NCBI RefSeq assembly: GCF_016405885.1
Contig: NZ_JAEKGC010000005.1
Span: 62,001-126,000 of the forward strand
DNA from: Arthrobacter sp. MSA 4-2
GTDB taxonomy: Bacteria > Actinomycetota > Actinomycetes > Actinomycetales > Micrococcaceae
DNA length: 64,000 nucleotides
Reading direction: 5' to 3'
Both the position numbers and the translations under genes were made by a program. Positions 24,832 through 33,690 of this stretch are shown here, piece after piece. The notes under the pieces were generated by a model that made no database searches, was not told the origin of the DNA, and was given only the letters and a program-made list of their open reading frames with translations. Each line of letters starts with the position of its first letter. Within the stretch, counting starts at the first letter, position 1.

Positions 24832-26181
24832 ATGCCACAGTTTCGCACCAAGAAAGCGCTGGCGCCGCTCGCGGCTCTGAGCGTCCTGACGCTCGCACTC
24901 TCCGCCTGCGGATCCGGCGGATCCGGTGAAGCCGGCGGCGGCGGAGACGCCGACTGCTCCCTCTACGAAGCCTACGGAGACCACGAAGGCACCGAGGTCA
25001 GCGTCTACTCCACGATCGTCGACGTCGAGGCAGAGCTGCTCGAAAACTCCTGGGCCGACTTCGCCGAATGCACCGGCATCGAGGTCGCCTACGAAGGGTC
25101 GAAGGAATTCGAAACCCAGATCGGCGTCCGCGCCAAGGCCGGCAATCCGCCGGACCTCGCCATCTTCCCGCAGCCGGGCCTGCTCGCCGCCCAGGCGGAG
25201 AACCTGAAGCCGGCACCCCAGGAGGTCTCCGACCTCGTTGATGAGGGCTGGTCCGAGGACTGGAAGAAGTACGGCACGGTCGACGGAACCTTCTACGCCG
25301 CCCCCATGCTCGCAAACATCAAGGGCTACGTCTGGTACGTCCCGGCCACCTTCGAAGAGAAGGGCTGGGAAGTTCCCAAGACCTGGGACGAGATGATGGA
25401 GCTGACCGAGAAGATCGCCAGCGACGAAGAGGAAATGAAGCCCTGGTGCGCCGGCTTCGAATCCGGCGAGGCCACCGGCTGGCCGGGAACCGACTGGGTC
25501 GAGGACGCGGTGCTCCGCGATCACGGCCCCGAGGTCTACGACCAGTGGGTCGCCCACGAGATCCCGTTCAACGACCCGAAGATCGTCGAGTCCTTCGACA
25601 AGGTCGGGGAGATCCTGAAGAACGACGACTACGTCAACGGCGGCTTCGGCGACTCGCGCTCCATCCTGTCGACGGCCTTCGCCGAGGCCGGCCAGCCCGT
25701 CCTCGACGGCGCCTGCGCCATGCACCACCAGGCCTCCTTCCAGGCTGCCAACTGGCCCGAAGGCACCGAGGTGGCCGAAGACGGCGACGTCTGGGCCTTC
25801 ATGACCCCTCCCGTTGACCCCGCCGATGGCACCGCCATCACCGGTGGCGGCGAAATGGTCGGCGCCTACTCGGACAAGCCCGAGGTCGTTGCCCTGCAGT
25901 CGTACATGGCGAGCGCCGAGTTCGCCAACGCCCGCGTTGAGCAGGGCGGTGCGATCAGCGCCAACAAGGGACTCGATCCCGAGCTCGCTGGATCGGACCT
26001 CGACCGCCAGTCGATCGAGCTGCTCCAGGATCCCGAAACGGTCTTCCGCTTCGACGCCTCCGACCTCATGCCCGGTGCCGTCGGCGCCAACTCCTTCTGG
26101 AGCGGCATCGTGAACTGGATCAACGGCGACGAGACCAAGAAGGTCACCGACTCGGTCGAAAGCAGCTGGCCCAGCTCGTAG
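24832..26181 (+). CDS. aglE: ABC transporter substrate-binding lipoprotein, alpha-glucoside type
   Basis: A 449-residue lipoprotein: signal peptide with lipobox LTLALSAC (Cys about 24), then a glycine-rich linker and a type-1 binding domain. Blocks such as GIEVAYEGSKEFETQIGVR and DLAIFPQPGLL are typical of AglE/alpha-glucoside binding proteins; WSGIVNWINGDETK closes the domain. It delivers sugar, probably maltose, trehalose or sucrose, to the permease pair downstream. The start has AAAGGAG at good distance. A hairpin (26192) separates it from the permeases, as expected for an abundant binding protein. Substrate is inferred only. Confidence 0.88.
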   Translation: MPQFRTKKALAPLAALSVLTLALSACGSGGSGEAGGGGDADCSLYEAYGDHEGTEVSVYSTIVDVEAELLENSWADFAECTGIEVAYEGSKEFETQIGVRAKAGNPPDLAIFPQPGLLAAQAENLKPAPQEVSDLVDEGWSEDWKKYGTVDGTFYAAPMLANIKGYVWYVPATFEEKGWEVPKTWDEMMELTEKIASDEEEMKPWCAGFESGEATGWPGTDWVEDAVLRDHGPEVYDQWVAHEIPFNDPKIVESFDKVGEILKNDDYVNGGFGDSRSILSTAFAEAGQPVLDGACAMHHQASFQAANWPEGTEVAEDGDVWAFMTPPVDPADGTAITGGGEMVGAYSDKPEVVALQSYMASAEFANARVEQGGAISANKGLDPELAGSDLDRQSIELLQDPETVFRFDASDLMPGAVGANSFWSGIVNWINGDETKKVTDSVESSWPSS

Positions 26182-26191
26182 TTCGATGCAT

Positions 26192-26232
26192 CTAACGCCG
26201 CCGGCCCCCGCAGGGAGGGCCGGCGGCGTTAG
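26192..26232 (+). terminator. Intra-operon hairpin after the binding protein
   Basis: A perfect 16-bp stem (26192-26207 with 26217-26232) with a 9-base loop, starting 11 bases after the aglE stop. No T tract follows. Such hairpins usually protect the upstream mRNA from 3' decay or terminate partly, giving more binding protein than permease. Confidence 0.75.
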
Positions 26233-26330
26233 TGCCCTCCGGCGCCGCGCAGGCTGCCGCGCACGCGCGCACGCCCCGCGCCCGGACCGTTCATCGTTTC
26301 ATCCACCAGGCGCACCAAGGAGGCTGGGCT

Positions 26331-27296
26331 GTGGAAGATATAGCAGAAAAAGGTTTACAGGTGGTGGTGGCTCTCGCCATCTTCGCCGCCATCATCGGCG
26401 TGATCATGCTCATCGTCGACCGGGCACCGAAATCGGCCCGGGAAAAGGTCCAGATCGCCGGGTTCCTCGCCCCGGCCCTCGTCCTGCTCGCGGTCGGGCT
26501 GGTGTACCCGGCACTCCAGACGACCTACCTCTCGTTCACCAACGCGGCCGGAGAGTTCATCGGCCTGGACAACTTCGTGTGGATGTTCACCCAGCCCGAG
26601 GCCCTGATCACCCTGCGCAACACCGTCATCTGGGTAGTCCTGGTGCCCCTGCTCGCCTCGTCGATCGGCCTCGCCTACGCGGTCTTCATCGACAAGGCCC
26701 GTGGCGAGAAGGCACTCAAGGCGCTGGTGTTCATGCCCATGGCCATCTCCTTCGTGGGTGCCGGCGTCATCTGGCGCTTCGTCTACGCCTACAAGGGTGA
26801 AGAGGCGGACCAGATCGGCCTGGTCAACCAGATCCTCGTTTGGTTCGGGCAGACCCCCAAGCAGTTCCTCCTCGACGCCCCCGAGAACACCTTCTTCCTG
26901 ATCGCCGTCATGATCTGGATCCAGACCGGGTTCGCCATGGTGGTGCTCTCCGCCGCGATCAAGGGCATTCCCACCGAAATCGTCGAGGCCGCCCGCCTCG
27001 ACGGCGCCAGCGCGTGGCAGCAGTTCCGAAACGTCACGATCCCCACCATCCGCGGCTCCCTGATCGTCGTCGTCACCACCATCACCATCGGCACCCTCAA
27101 GGTGTTCGACATCGTGCGCACCATGACGGCCGGGCAGTACGAAACCTCGGTCGTCGCCAATGAGATGTACACCCAGGCGTTCCGCGCCGGCGAGCCCGGC
27201 CGCGGTGCCGCCCTCGCGCTGGTCCTGTTCCTGATGGTCCTGCCGGTCGTCGTCTACAACGCGCGGTTGCTCCGCCAGCAGAAGGAGATCCGATGA
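26331..27296 (+). CDS. aglF: Sugar ABC transporter permease, first subunit (AglF-like)
   Basis: A 321-residue membrane protein with a long N-terminal helix, then the MalF-type core. The ATPase-coupling EAA motif is EAARLDGASAWQQFRNVTIP (about residues 218-237). The GTG start MEDIAEKG is set by AAGGAGG (26317-26323) 7 bases upstream; the frame stays open further up with no homology. Its TGA overlaps the next ATG (ATGA). It forms the translocation channel with AglG. Confidence 0.92.
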   Translation: MEDIAEKGLQVVVALAIFAAIIGVIMLIVDRAPKSAREKVQIAGFLAPALVLLAVGLVYPALQTTYLSFTNAAGEFIGLDNFVWMFTQPEALITLRNTVIWVVLVPLLASSIGLAYAVFIDKARGEKALKALVFMPMAISFVGAGVIWRFVYAYKGEEADQIGLVNQILVWFGQTPKQFLLDAPENTFFLIAVMIWIQTGFAMVVLSAAIKGIPTEIVEAARLDGASAWQQFRNVTIPTIRGSLIVVVTTITIGTLKVFDIVRTMTAGQYETSVVANEMYTQAFRAGEPGRGAALALVLFLMVLPVVVYNARLLRQQKEIR

Positions 27297-28258
27297 GCGC
27301 CATCCCCGCCGAGAACACCAACAAGGTCTTCCCGGAACTCCAGGACATTGAACCGGGCGAACGCCCGCCGATCCAGCGGCGGGTCCGCCAGCGGCTGACC
27401 TCCCGGGGCGCGACGGCGGCCGCCGTCATCATCGCCGTCATCTGGACGATTCCGACCTTCGGCCTGTTCGTCTCATCCTTCCGCCCCGAGGACAACATCA
27501 AGGGCAATGGCTGGTGGAACGTCTTCACCGACTGGCAGTTCACCCTCGCCAACTACGAGGACGTGCTGGCTCCGGGCGGAAGCCAGTCGCCGAACCTCGG
27601 CTCCTACTTCGTGAACTCCCTCGCCATCGTCATTCCCGGGACCATCTTCACCCTGGTCATCGGCGCCATGGCGGCGTACATGTTCGCGTGGGGCAAATTC
27701 CGCGGCAAGGACGGACTGTTCATCTTCGTCTTCGCCCTGCAGATCGTGCCGCTGCAGATGGCGCTGATCCCGCTGCTGCAGCTGTTCACCCAGGTCCTGA
27801 AGATCGGGGACATGCAGTTGTTCCCCAGCGGCACGTACGCCCAGCTCTGGGTCGCCCACACCATCTTCGGGCTCCCGCTGGCCATCTTCCTGCTCCACAA
27901 CTTCATCGCCGAAATCCCCGGCGAGGTGATCGAAGCGGCGCGGGTCGACGGCGCCGGGCACAGCACCATCTTCTGGCGGATCATCATCCCCCTGGCCACA
28001 CCGGCGCTCGCCTCCTTCGGGATCTTCCAGTTCCTATGGCTGTGGAACGACCTGCTGGTCGCGCTCGTCTTCTCCGGCGGCGGTGCCGACGTCGCGCCGA
28101 TCACCCAGCGGCTCGCCGAGCTCCAGGGTTCCCGCGGCGGCGAGTGGCAGCGGCTTACGGCCGGTGCGTTCGTCTCGATCCTCATTCCGCTGGCAGTCTT
28201 CTTCGGGCTGCAGAGGTACTTCGTCCGTGGGCTGCTGGCGGGTGGCCTCAAGGGGTAA
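27293..28258 (+). CDS. aglG: Sugar ABC transporter permease, second subunit (AglG-like)
   Basis: A 321-residue MalG-type permease. The EAA motif is EAARVDGAGHSTIFWRIIIP (about 217-236), and the N-terminal cytoplasmic tail of about 45 residues is rich in Pro and Arg. The C-terminus FFGLQRYFVRGLLAGGLKG is typical. It overlaps aglF by ATGA and is followed after 5 bases by the LacI regulator. No ATPase gene is in the cluster, so a shared MsiK-type ATPase elsewhere is presumably used. Confidence 0.93.
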   Translation: MSAIPAENTNKVFPELQDIEPGERPPIQRRVRQRLTSRGATAAAVIIAVIWTIPTFGLFVSSFRPEDNIKGNGWWNVFTDWQFTLANYEDVLAPGGSQSPNLGSYFVNSLAIVIPGTIFTLVIGAMAAYMFAWGKFRGKDGLFIFVFALQIVPLQMALIPLLQLFTQVLKIGDMQLFPSGTYAQLWVAHTIFGLPLAIFLLHNFIAEIPGEVIEAARVDGAGHSTIFWRIIIPLATPALASFGIFQFLWLWNDLLVALVFSGGGADVAPITQRLAELQGSRGGEWQRLTAGAFVSILIPLAVFFGLQRYFVRGLLAGGLKG

Positions 28259-28263
28259 CTCCG

Positions 28264-29274
28264 ATGACGAGCATCGAAGATGTCGCGAAGTCGCTGGGGG
28301 TCTCCACCGCCACGGTATCGCGCGCCCTTCGGGGGCTGCCCGGGGTCTCGCCAAGCACCCGCTCCCGCGTGGAGCAGGAGGCGCAGAACCTCGGGTACGT
28401 CCCGTCGTCGGCGGCAGCGGGGCTTGCCTCGGGGCGCACCATGGCCCTGGGGGTCCTGCTGCCGCAGATCGAACGGTGGTACTTCTCGGCCGTCCTCGAG
28501 GGGGTCGACCGGCGGCTGCGGGCGGCGGGCTACGACCTGGTGCTGTTCAGCCTCGGCGGGTCCGGCGTCAACCGGGGGCGGGTGTTCCACCGTTCCATCC
28601 TGCGCAAGCGCATCGACGGGCTGCTGGTGTTGTGCCTTGAACTGACCGACTCCGAACGCTCCTCCCTCCTGGAGCTCGAGTCGCCCACCATCGTGGTGGG
28701 CGGCGCGGTCGAGGGGGTGCGCCATGTGGGGATCGACGACAGCGCCGCGGCCCGCGACGCCGTCGAACACCTCATCGGCCTGGGGCACACCCGCATCGGG
28801 CACCTGCGCGGCGGGGGATCGATCGGCATCGACTTCCAGGTTCCGCTGATCCGCGAAACGGCCTACCGGCGCACCATGGCCGACCACGGCCTCGTCATCC
28901 ATCCGGAGTGGGAGGTCTTCGGCGACTTCCGGTTCAAGGAAGGCCTCGCAGGGGCCCTGCACATGCTTGCCGATCCCGGGAACCGGCCGACGGCGGTCTT
29001 CTGCTCCTCCGACGAGATGGCCTTCGGGGTGCTGCGGGCGGCCGTGGAACTCGGCATCGACGTGCCGGGAGAGCTGTCGGTGATCGGTATCGACGACCAC
29101 GAGTTTTCCGACCCCATGGGCCTGACCACCATCCGGCAGAGTCCCGTCGATCAGGGTGACTTCGCGGCGGGCATCCTGCTTGACGAACTCCAGGGCCAGC
29201 CCGCGGCCGACGTCATTCCGGTCCAGCCCCACCAGCTGATCGTGCGCGGCTCCACGGGGCCGGTTCCGCGCTAG
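28264..29274 (+). CDS. LacI-family regulator of the alpha-glucoside operon
   Basis: A 336-residue LacI/GalR repressor: HTH SIEDVAKSLGVSTATVSRAL at the N-terminus, a hinge near residue 50, and a periplasmic-binding-protein-like sensor ending TTIRQSPVDQGDFAAGILLD. It is the last gene of the aglE-F-G operon, 5 bases after aglG, and likely binds the palindrome at 24716-24727 in the operon promoter. The effector would be the imported sugar or its product (inference). Confidence 0.92.
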   Translation: MTSIEDVAKSLGVSTATVSRALRGLPGVSPSTRSRVEQEAQNLGYVPSSAAAGLASGRTMALGVLLPQIERWYFSAVLEGVDRRLRAAGYDLVLFSLGGSGVNRGRVFHRSILRKRIDGLLVLCLELTDSERSSLLELESPTIVVGGAVEGVRHVGIDDSAAARDAVEHLIGLGHTRIGHLRGGGSIGIDFQVPLIRETAYRRTMADHGLVIHPEWEVFGDFRFKEGLAGALHMLADPGNRPTAVFCSSDEMAFGVLRAAVELGIDVPGELSVIGIDDHEFSDPMGLTTIRQSPVDQGDFAAGILLDELQGQPAADVIPVQPHQLIVRGSTGPVPR

Positions 29275-29336
29275 CTTGTTCTGCCGCAGGCTGTCCTGCC
29301 CGCCGACCGGGGCCGGTCAGGGGGCTGCTCGTGGCG

Positions 29337-30191
29337 TCAGGACGCGCGCGCGAGCTGCCGGATCGGAATCCAGCGCGAGGCCAGCCTGCGGTAGGAGGCG
29401 GCTGCCCCGGTCATGTCCGCCTCGGCGAGGCTTTCGATCCCGATCCGCACATCGTGCGGCGACTCATCGGGGAACACCCGGTCGGCGACGGCACCGTAGT
29501 CGATCTCCACGATGGCGTCCCGGCGGAACACCTCGAGCCACTGCGTGAGCTCGGTCAGCTCCTCGAGCAGGTCCAGTTCCGGGGCGCCGATGGCGAGCTG
29601 CGCGATGGCGTGCCGGGCGCGGTCGATGCACTCGTGCACCCGGGCCGAGATGCGGACGGTGCTCACCCTGCCGTTGTCCTCGATGACCTCCGTCAGGTCG
29701 TCCTCGTGGATGAGGACGAACCAGGCGAAGGGCACGCCCCAGGTGGCCGAGCGGGTGTGGAGCTTCGCCACGGAGTCCGCGAAGGTGTCCGGGTCGAGCC
29801 GGGCCTGCTGGGCCTCGCGGGCCGCCTCGGGCACGAGGACGTCGACGAGCGGGCCCCGCAGGGTCGCATCGAGGGACTCGGCGGCGAGGGTGGTACGCAC
29901 CGAGAGCTGGTTCGGGCAGTAGTAGGGGGTGGTGCTGCCGCTGTTTCCGGGGAAGTGGAGGACCCGGACCAGGTCGGGTTCGTGATGCGGGAACGGGTCG
30001 GACACCGTGCGGGTCACCCGGCGCAGCGACTGCTCGTAGTCGAGCTGCTCGGTGATGCGGCGTCCACGCGAGCGCTGTTCGAGGATGGCGAGCTGCTGGG
30101 CGTCGTCGAACGCGTCGAGGGGCTCGTACACCCGCAGGAAGGAGACGTACGGAAAAGGCCGGGCGATTCCGGTGGGGTGGCGGCGGGTCAC
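29337..30191 (-). CDS. Conserved actinobacterial protein of unknown function, coupled to xth
   Basis: A 284-residue protein with no recognised domain. It starts VTRRHPTGIARPFPYVSFLR at a GTG that overlaps the xth TGA as GTGA, so it is translationally coupled to exonuclease III. It is charged and soluble-looking, with segments such as YVSFLRVYEPLDAFDDAQQ and TWGVPFAWFVLIHEDDLTEV. The two genes lie in the same transcript as nadE. A role linked to DNA repair is possible but not supported by any motif. Confidence 0.8.
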   Translation of the reverse strand: MTRRHPTGIARPFPYVSFLRVYEPLDAFDDAQQLAILEQRSRGRRITEQLDYEQSLRRVTRTVSDPFPHHEPDLVRVLHFPGNSGSTTPYYCPNQLSVRTTLAAESLDATLRGPLVDVLVPEAAREAQQARLDPDTFADSVAKLHTRSATWGVPFAWFVLIHEDDLTEVIEDNGRVSTVRISARVHECIDRARHAIAQLAIGAPELDLLEELTELTQWLEVFRRDAIVEIDYGAVADRVFPDESPHDVRIGIESLAEADMTGAAASYRRLASRWIPIRQLARAS

Positions 30192-30997
30192 TGTCCGTCG
30201 AGCTCCACGATCACGGGCGCGTGGTCCGAGGCGCCCTTGCCCTTGCGTTCTTCCCGGTCGATCGAGGCATTGGCGACCCGCGCCGCGAGGGCGGGGGAGC
30301 CGAGGACGAAGTCGATCCTCATGCCCTCCTTCTTCGGGAAGCGCAGCTGCGTGTAGTCCCAGTAGGTATAGACGCCGGGTCCGGGGGTGAACGGGCGGGC
30401 CACATCGGCGAAACCGGCGTCGAGGAACCCCTGGAAGGCGCTGCGTTCCGGGGCGCTGACATGGGTGAGGCCGCCATTGACGAAGAAGTCGATGTCCCAC
30501 ACGTCCTCGTCCTGCGGGGCGATGTTCCAGTCGCCCATGAGGGCGATCTGGGCCTCCGGGTTGGCGGCGACCCACTCCTTCGCGTGCTGGCGGAGCACGT
30601 CGAGCCACTGAAGCTTGTAGGGCATGTGCGGGTCGTCGAGGGAGCGGCCGTTGGGCACGTACAGGCTCCAGACGCGGATCCCGTTGCAGGTGGCGCCGAT
30701 GGCACGGGCCTCCTGGACGGGCTCAATCCCGGGCTTGGCGAAGGCCGGCTGGCCCGGAAAGGTGCGTTCGACGTCGTCGAGCCCCACCCGCGAGGCGATG
30801 GCCACGCCGTTCCACTGGCTCAGCCCGAAATGGGCTACCTCGTAGCCGGCGTTCTCGAACATCTCCCACGGGAAGTTCTCGTCCTTGCACTTGGTCTCCT
30901 GGATGGCCAGGACGTCGACGTCGGAGCGGCCAAGCCACGCCTCGACACGGTCGGCGCGGGCACGGAGGGAGTTGACGTTCCAAGTGGCGATCTTCAC
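30188..30997 (-). CDS. xth: Exodeoxyribonuclease III (AP endonuclease)
   Basis: A 269-residue metal-dependent nuclease that cleaves at abasic sites and removes 3' blocking groups in base excision repair. Motifs: KIATWNVNSLRAR, AIQETKCKDENFP (catalytic Glu), MGDWNIAPQDEDVWD and the C-terminal GASDHAPVIVEL with the catalytic Asp-His. A GTG start at 30997 gives the standard N-terminus VKIATWNV; a second GTG six bases earlier is possible. No strong ribosome binding site is visible. It overlaps the downstream gene by GTGA and lies close to nadE. Confidence 0.95.
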   Translation of the reverse strand: MKIATWNVNSLRARADRVEAWLGRSDVDVLAIQETKCKDENFPWEMFENAGYEVAHFGLSQWNGVAIASRVGLDDVERTFPGQPAFAKPGIEPVQEARAIGATCNGIRVWSLYVPNGRSLDDPHMPYKLQWLDVLRQHAKEWVAANPEAQIALMGDWNIAPQDEDVWDIDFFVNGGLTHVSAPERSAFQGFLDAGFADVARPFTPGPGVYTYWDYTQLRFPKKEGMRIDFVLGSPALAARVANASIDREERKGKGASDHAPVIVELDGQ

Positions 30998-31023
30998 GGG
31001 CACTAGGTTACCAACGGGTTGCT

Positions 31024-31848
31024 TCAGCCCCGCCACCAGGAATCAAAAAGGGTGACCGGAACGGTGCGTTTGTGGCGGGTGATCCAGTAACGGTGTTCAA
31101 TGGCCGCCGCGGCCGCCTCGGCGACCTCGCGCCCTTCGAGGTAGTCATCGATCTGGTCGTACGTCAGGCCGAGTTCCTTCTCGTCCGCCTGGCCGGGCGC
31201 GTCGTCGAGCAGGTCGGCCGTCGGAACCTTGTTGTACAGCGCCTCGGGGGCTCCGAGTTCCTTCAGCAGCTCCCGGTTCTGGCGCTTGTTCAGCCCGAAC
31301 AGCGGCAGGATGTCGGCTCCGCCGTCGCCGTACTTGGTGAAGAAGCCCGTGACGGACTCAGCGCCGTGGTCGGTGCCGAGGACCAGGAGGTTGTGCTGGC
31401 CGGCGAGGGCGTACTGGGCCACCATCCGGGCGCGGGCCTTGATGTTGCCCTTGTTGAAGTCCGAAATCTTCTCGCCGGTGGTCTTCACATACTCGTCTTG
31501 GAAGCCGTCGACGGCGGGGGCGACGTTGTACTCGCGCGTGCTGCGCGGTTCGATGAAGGCGAGAGCGGCCTGGGCGTCCTCCTCGTCCTTCTGGGCGTTG
31601 TAGGGCAGGCGGACGGCGATGAAGTCGGCGTCTTCGCCCTCCGCGCGCAGCTCGTCCACGGCGAGCTGGGCGAGCTTGCCGGCGAGCGTGGAGTCGAGCC
31701 CGCCGCTGATGCCGAGGACGAACCCATTCGTCCGGCTCGCCCGCAGGTAGTCCTTGAGGAACCCGACGCGGGTCCGGATTTCCCCCGCGGGGTCGATGCT
31801 GGGGCGCACGCCCATTTCATCGATGATCTTCGCCTGGAGTTCGCGCAT
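31024..31848 (-). CDS. nadE: NAD+ synthetase, ammonia-dependent
   Basis: A 274-residue N-type ATP pyrophosphatase that amidates nicotinic acid adenine dinucleotide to NAD. The P-loop [14 protein letters not shown] (about residue 46-59) is present and there is no N-terminal glutaminase domain, so ammonia is the nitrogen source. Later motifs [20 protein letters not shown] and [12 protein letters not shown] match NadE. It is followed 26 bases later by xth, probably in one operon. Confidence 0.95.
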   Translation of the reverse strand: MRELQAKIIDEMGVRPSIDPAGEIRTRVGFLKDYLRASRTNGFVLGISGGLDSTLAGKLAQLAVDELRAEGEDADFIAVRLPYNAQKDEEDAQAALAFIEPRSTREYNVAPAVDGFQDEYVKTTGEKISDFNKGNIKARARMVAQYALAGQHNLLVLGTDHGAESVTGFFTKYGDGGADILPLFGLNKRQNRELLKELGAPEALYNKVPTADLLDDAPGQADEKELGLTYDQIDDYLEGREVAEAAAAAIEHRYWITRHKRTVPVTLFDSWWRG

Positions 31849-31974
31849 GCGCTCAGGCTACTACGCGCAGGTTTCGGGGGCGTTACGCGGGGGGCGGTAG
31901 GGCTGCAACGAGGGCCCGCCTCCGGCCCTCCCGGACCGGGCGCAGCGGTCCCGGGGACTCGATAGACTCGGTCC

Positions 31975-32565
31975 ATGACCGCCGACATCTCGCCCGCCGA
32001 CACCTCAGCACCCGCCGCCGACCGCGCCCGGCTCCTCGAACTCATCAAGGAACTCGCCGTGGTGCACGAGAAGGTGACGCTCTCCAGCGGGGTCGAGGCC
32101 GATTACTACATCGACCTGCGCCGGATCACCCTCCACCACGAGGCCTCCCAGCTCGTCGGGCGCGTTATGCTCCGGCTGCTGGATGACGCAGGAATCGAAT
32201 TCGAAAGCGCGGGCGGGCTCACCATGGGCGCGGATCCGGTAGGGACCGCCCTCATGCACGCCGCAGCCCAGGCCGGGCGCCCGGTCGACGCCTTCGTCGT
32301 CCGGAAGACCTCGAAGACCCACGGCATGGGACGCCAGGTCGAGGGACCCGACGTCTCCGGCAGGCCCGTGGTGGTCCTTGAGGACACCTCGACCACCGGG
32401 GGATCGGCGTTGACCGCCGTGGAGGGCGTCCGTAAGGCCGGCGGCGACGTGCGCGCGGTCGCCGTCATCGTCGACCGGAACACCGGTTCGCGCGAGCGGA
32501 TCGAAGCCGAAGCGCGGGTGCCCTACTTCTACGCCTTCGGGAAGGAAGAACTCGGCCTCGACTGA
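31975..32565 (+). CDS. pyrE: Orotate phosphoribosyltransferase
   Basis: A 196-residue type I phosphoribosyltransferase converting orotate and PRPP to orotidine 5'-phosphate in pyrimidine synthesis. The PRPP-binding loop VVVLEDTSTTGGSALTAVEG (about 123-142) is clear, with the catalytic Lys region VRKTSKTHGMGRQVEG. Its start ATG is weakly signalled. It is not with other pyr genes, as is usual in this group. Confidence 0.93.
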   Translation: MTADISPADTSAPAADRARLLELIKELAVVHEKVTLSSGVEADYYIDLRRITLHHEASQLVGRVMLRLLDDAGIEFESAGGLTMGADPVGTALMHAAAQAGRPVDAFVVRKTSKTHGMGRQVEGPDVSGRPVVVLEDTSTTGGSALTAVEGVRKAGGDVRAVAVIVDRNTGSRERIEAEARVPYFYAFGKEELGLD

Positions 32566-32634
32566 GGTGCGGGCAGCTGCCGGCGGAAGTGCGGAGGGAC
32601 GACATCTGGAGAGACGGGAGGCGATTGATCCGCC

Positions 32635-33633
32635 ATGGATGATGCCCGCCGCCTGCTGGGTGACGCAAGTGAGGTCGGTGCCTTCTCCCGCAGGGCGTTC
32701 CTGACCGGTTCCTCGCTCGGCCTGGCGCTCGCCGCGGACCTCGTCCTCACCCGCAGGATCCAGCAGGAACGGGAGAACCTTCGCCTGCTCCCGGTGCCCG
32801 ACGACGGCGCCCGGGCCGCCTTCCCGCACTCCCGCTGGGTGCTTTTTCCCGGCTATAAGACCAGCTGGGAGGAGGCCCTGTGGATCCTCAATTCGCTGCG
32901 GCCCACGCTGTCACGGCGGGCGCAGATGGCTACCGTGGGGTACTCGAACCGCGGGCTTGACGTGAGCAATATCGTCGCGGAACTGAACCGGTACGTGCGG
33001 AACTTCCAGCTTGAAAAGCTCTACTTTTACGGCCACAGCTTCGGCGGGATGGTCGCCGTCGAGGTCGCGGCCCGGCTCGCCGCCCGCGGCATCCCCGTCG
33101 AGCTGATTGTGCTCGACTCGAGCCCCCACACGAAGTTCGACGTACTCGAACAGGAAATGTTCGAGGGCGTGGTGTTCCTGTACGAGGCCGGGTACCGGAT
33201 TCCCACGGTGGTGCGGGGCGGGTACGAACTCGGTGAGCGCATCGCCCACAAGAACGAACGCACGTGGCGCAAGATCATCGACCAGACCTTCGAGCAGCTC
33301 TCGCCGCTGGCCCCAAGCAGCGTCCTGATCCAGTCCCAGGCCTCCTACATCTACCACTTCGACCCGACACGCTTCCGGGACGCCCTGGGTGCCACGCAGC
33401 TGGCGTTCCTTGGGAACCCGGAGGACCCCGTGGTGAACTACGGCACGGCCCGGGCCGGCTGGGCAGAGATCTTCCCGAGGAACCTCATCCTGAGCGACCT
33501 GGTGACCGAAGGGGCCCGCCCGGCCCACGCGAGCCCGCAGTGGAACCCGCTGACCTACCGTCCGCTGCTGCAGCAGGTTCAGGAGCAGCTGATCCCGCTG
33601 CCCCGCGGCGGCGGCCGCGCCACAGTGACCTGA
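32635..33633 (+). CDS. Tat-exported alpha/beta hydrolase
   Basis: A 332-residue alpha/beta-hydrolase-fold protein. The N-terminus SRRAFLTGSSLGLALAADLV (about 20-39) is a twin-arginine signal, so the enzyme is folded before export. The nucleophile elbow is YGHSFGGMVAVE with Ser about residue 132; later motifs include VELIVLDSSPHTKFD. Substrate is unknown. It stands alone, 69 bases after pyrE, convergent with the NagD-type gene. Confidence 0.85.
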   Translation: MDDARRLLGDASEVGAFSRRAFLTGSSLGLALAADLVLTRRIQQERENLRLLPVPDDGARAAFPHSRWVLFPGYKTSWEEALWILNSLRPTLSRRAQMATVGYSNRGLDVSNIVAELNRYVRNFQLEKLYFYGHSFGGMVAVEVAARLAARGIPVELIVLDSSPHTKFDVLEQEMFEGVVFLYEAGYRIPTVVRGGYELGERIAHKNERTWRKIIDQTFEQLSPLAPSSVLIQSQASYIYHFDPTRFRDALGATQLAFLGNPEDPVVNYGTARAGWAEIFPRNLILSDLVTEGARPAHASPQWNPLTYRPLLQQVQEQLIPLPRGGGRATVT

Positions 33634-33690
33634 CCCGCGGCGACTTGTGGTGGCCTCACCGCTGCTCGGGGCCCGGAAGCTGTCGACGAC

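Noticed and set aside
24650..24832. Small ORF upstream of aglE
   Set aside because: It overlaps the operator and leader, has no ribosome binding site and no recognisable sequence.
27604..29232. Minus-strand ORF of 542 codons
   Set aside because: Antisense of the aglG permease and LacI regulator genes.
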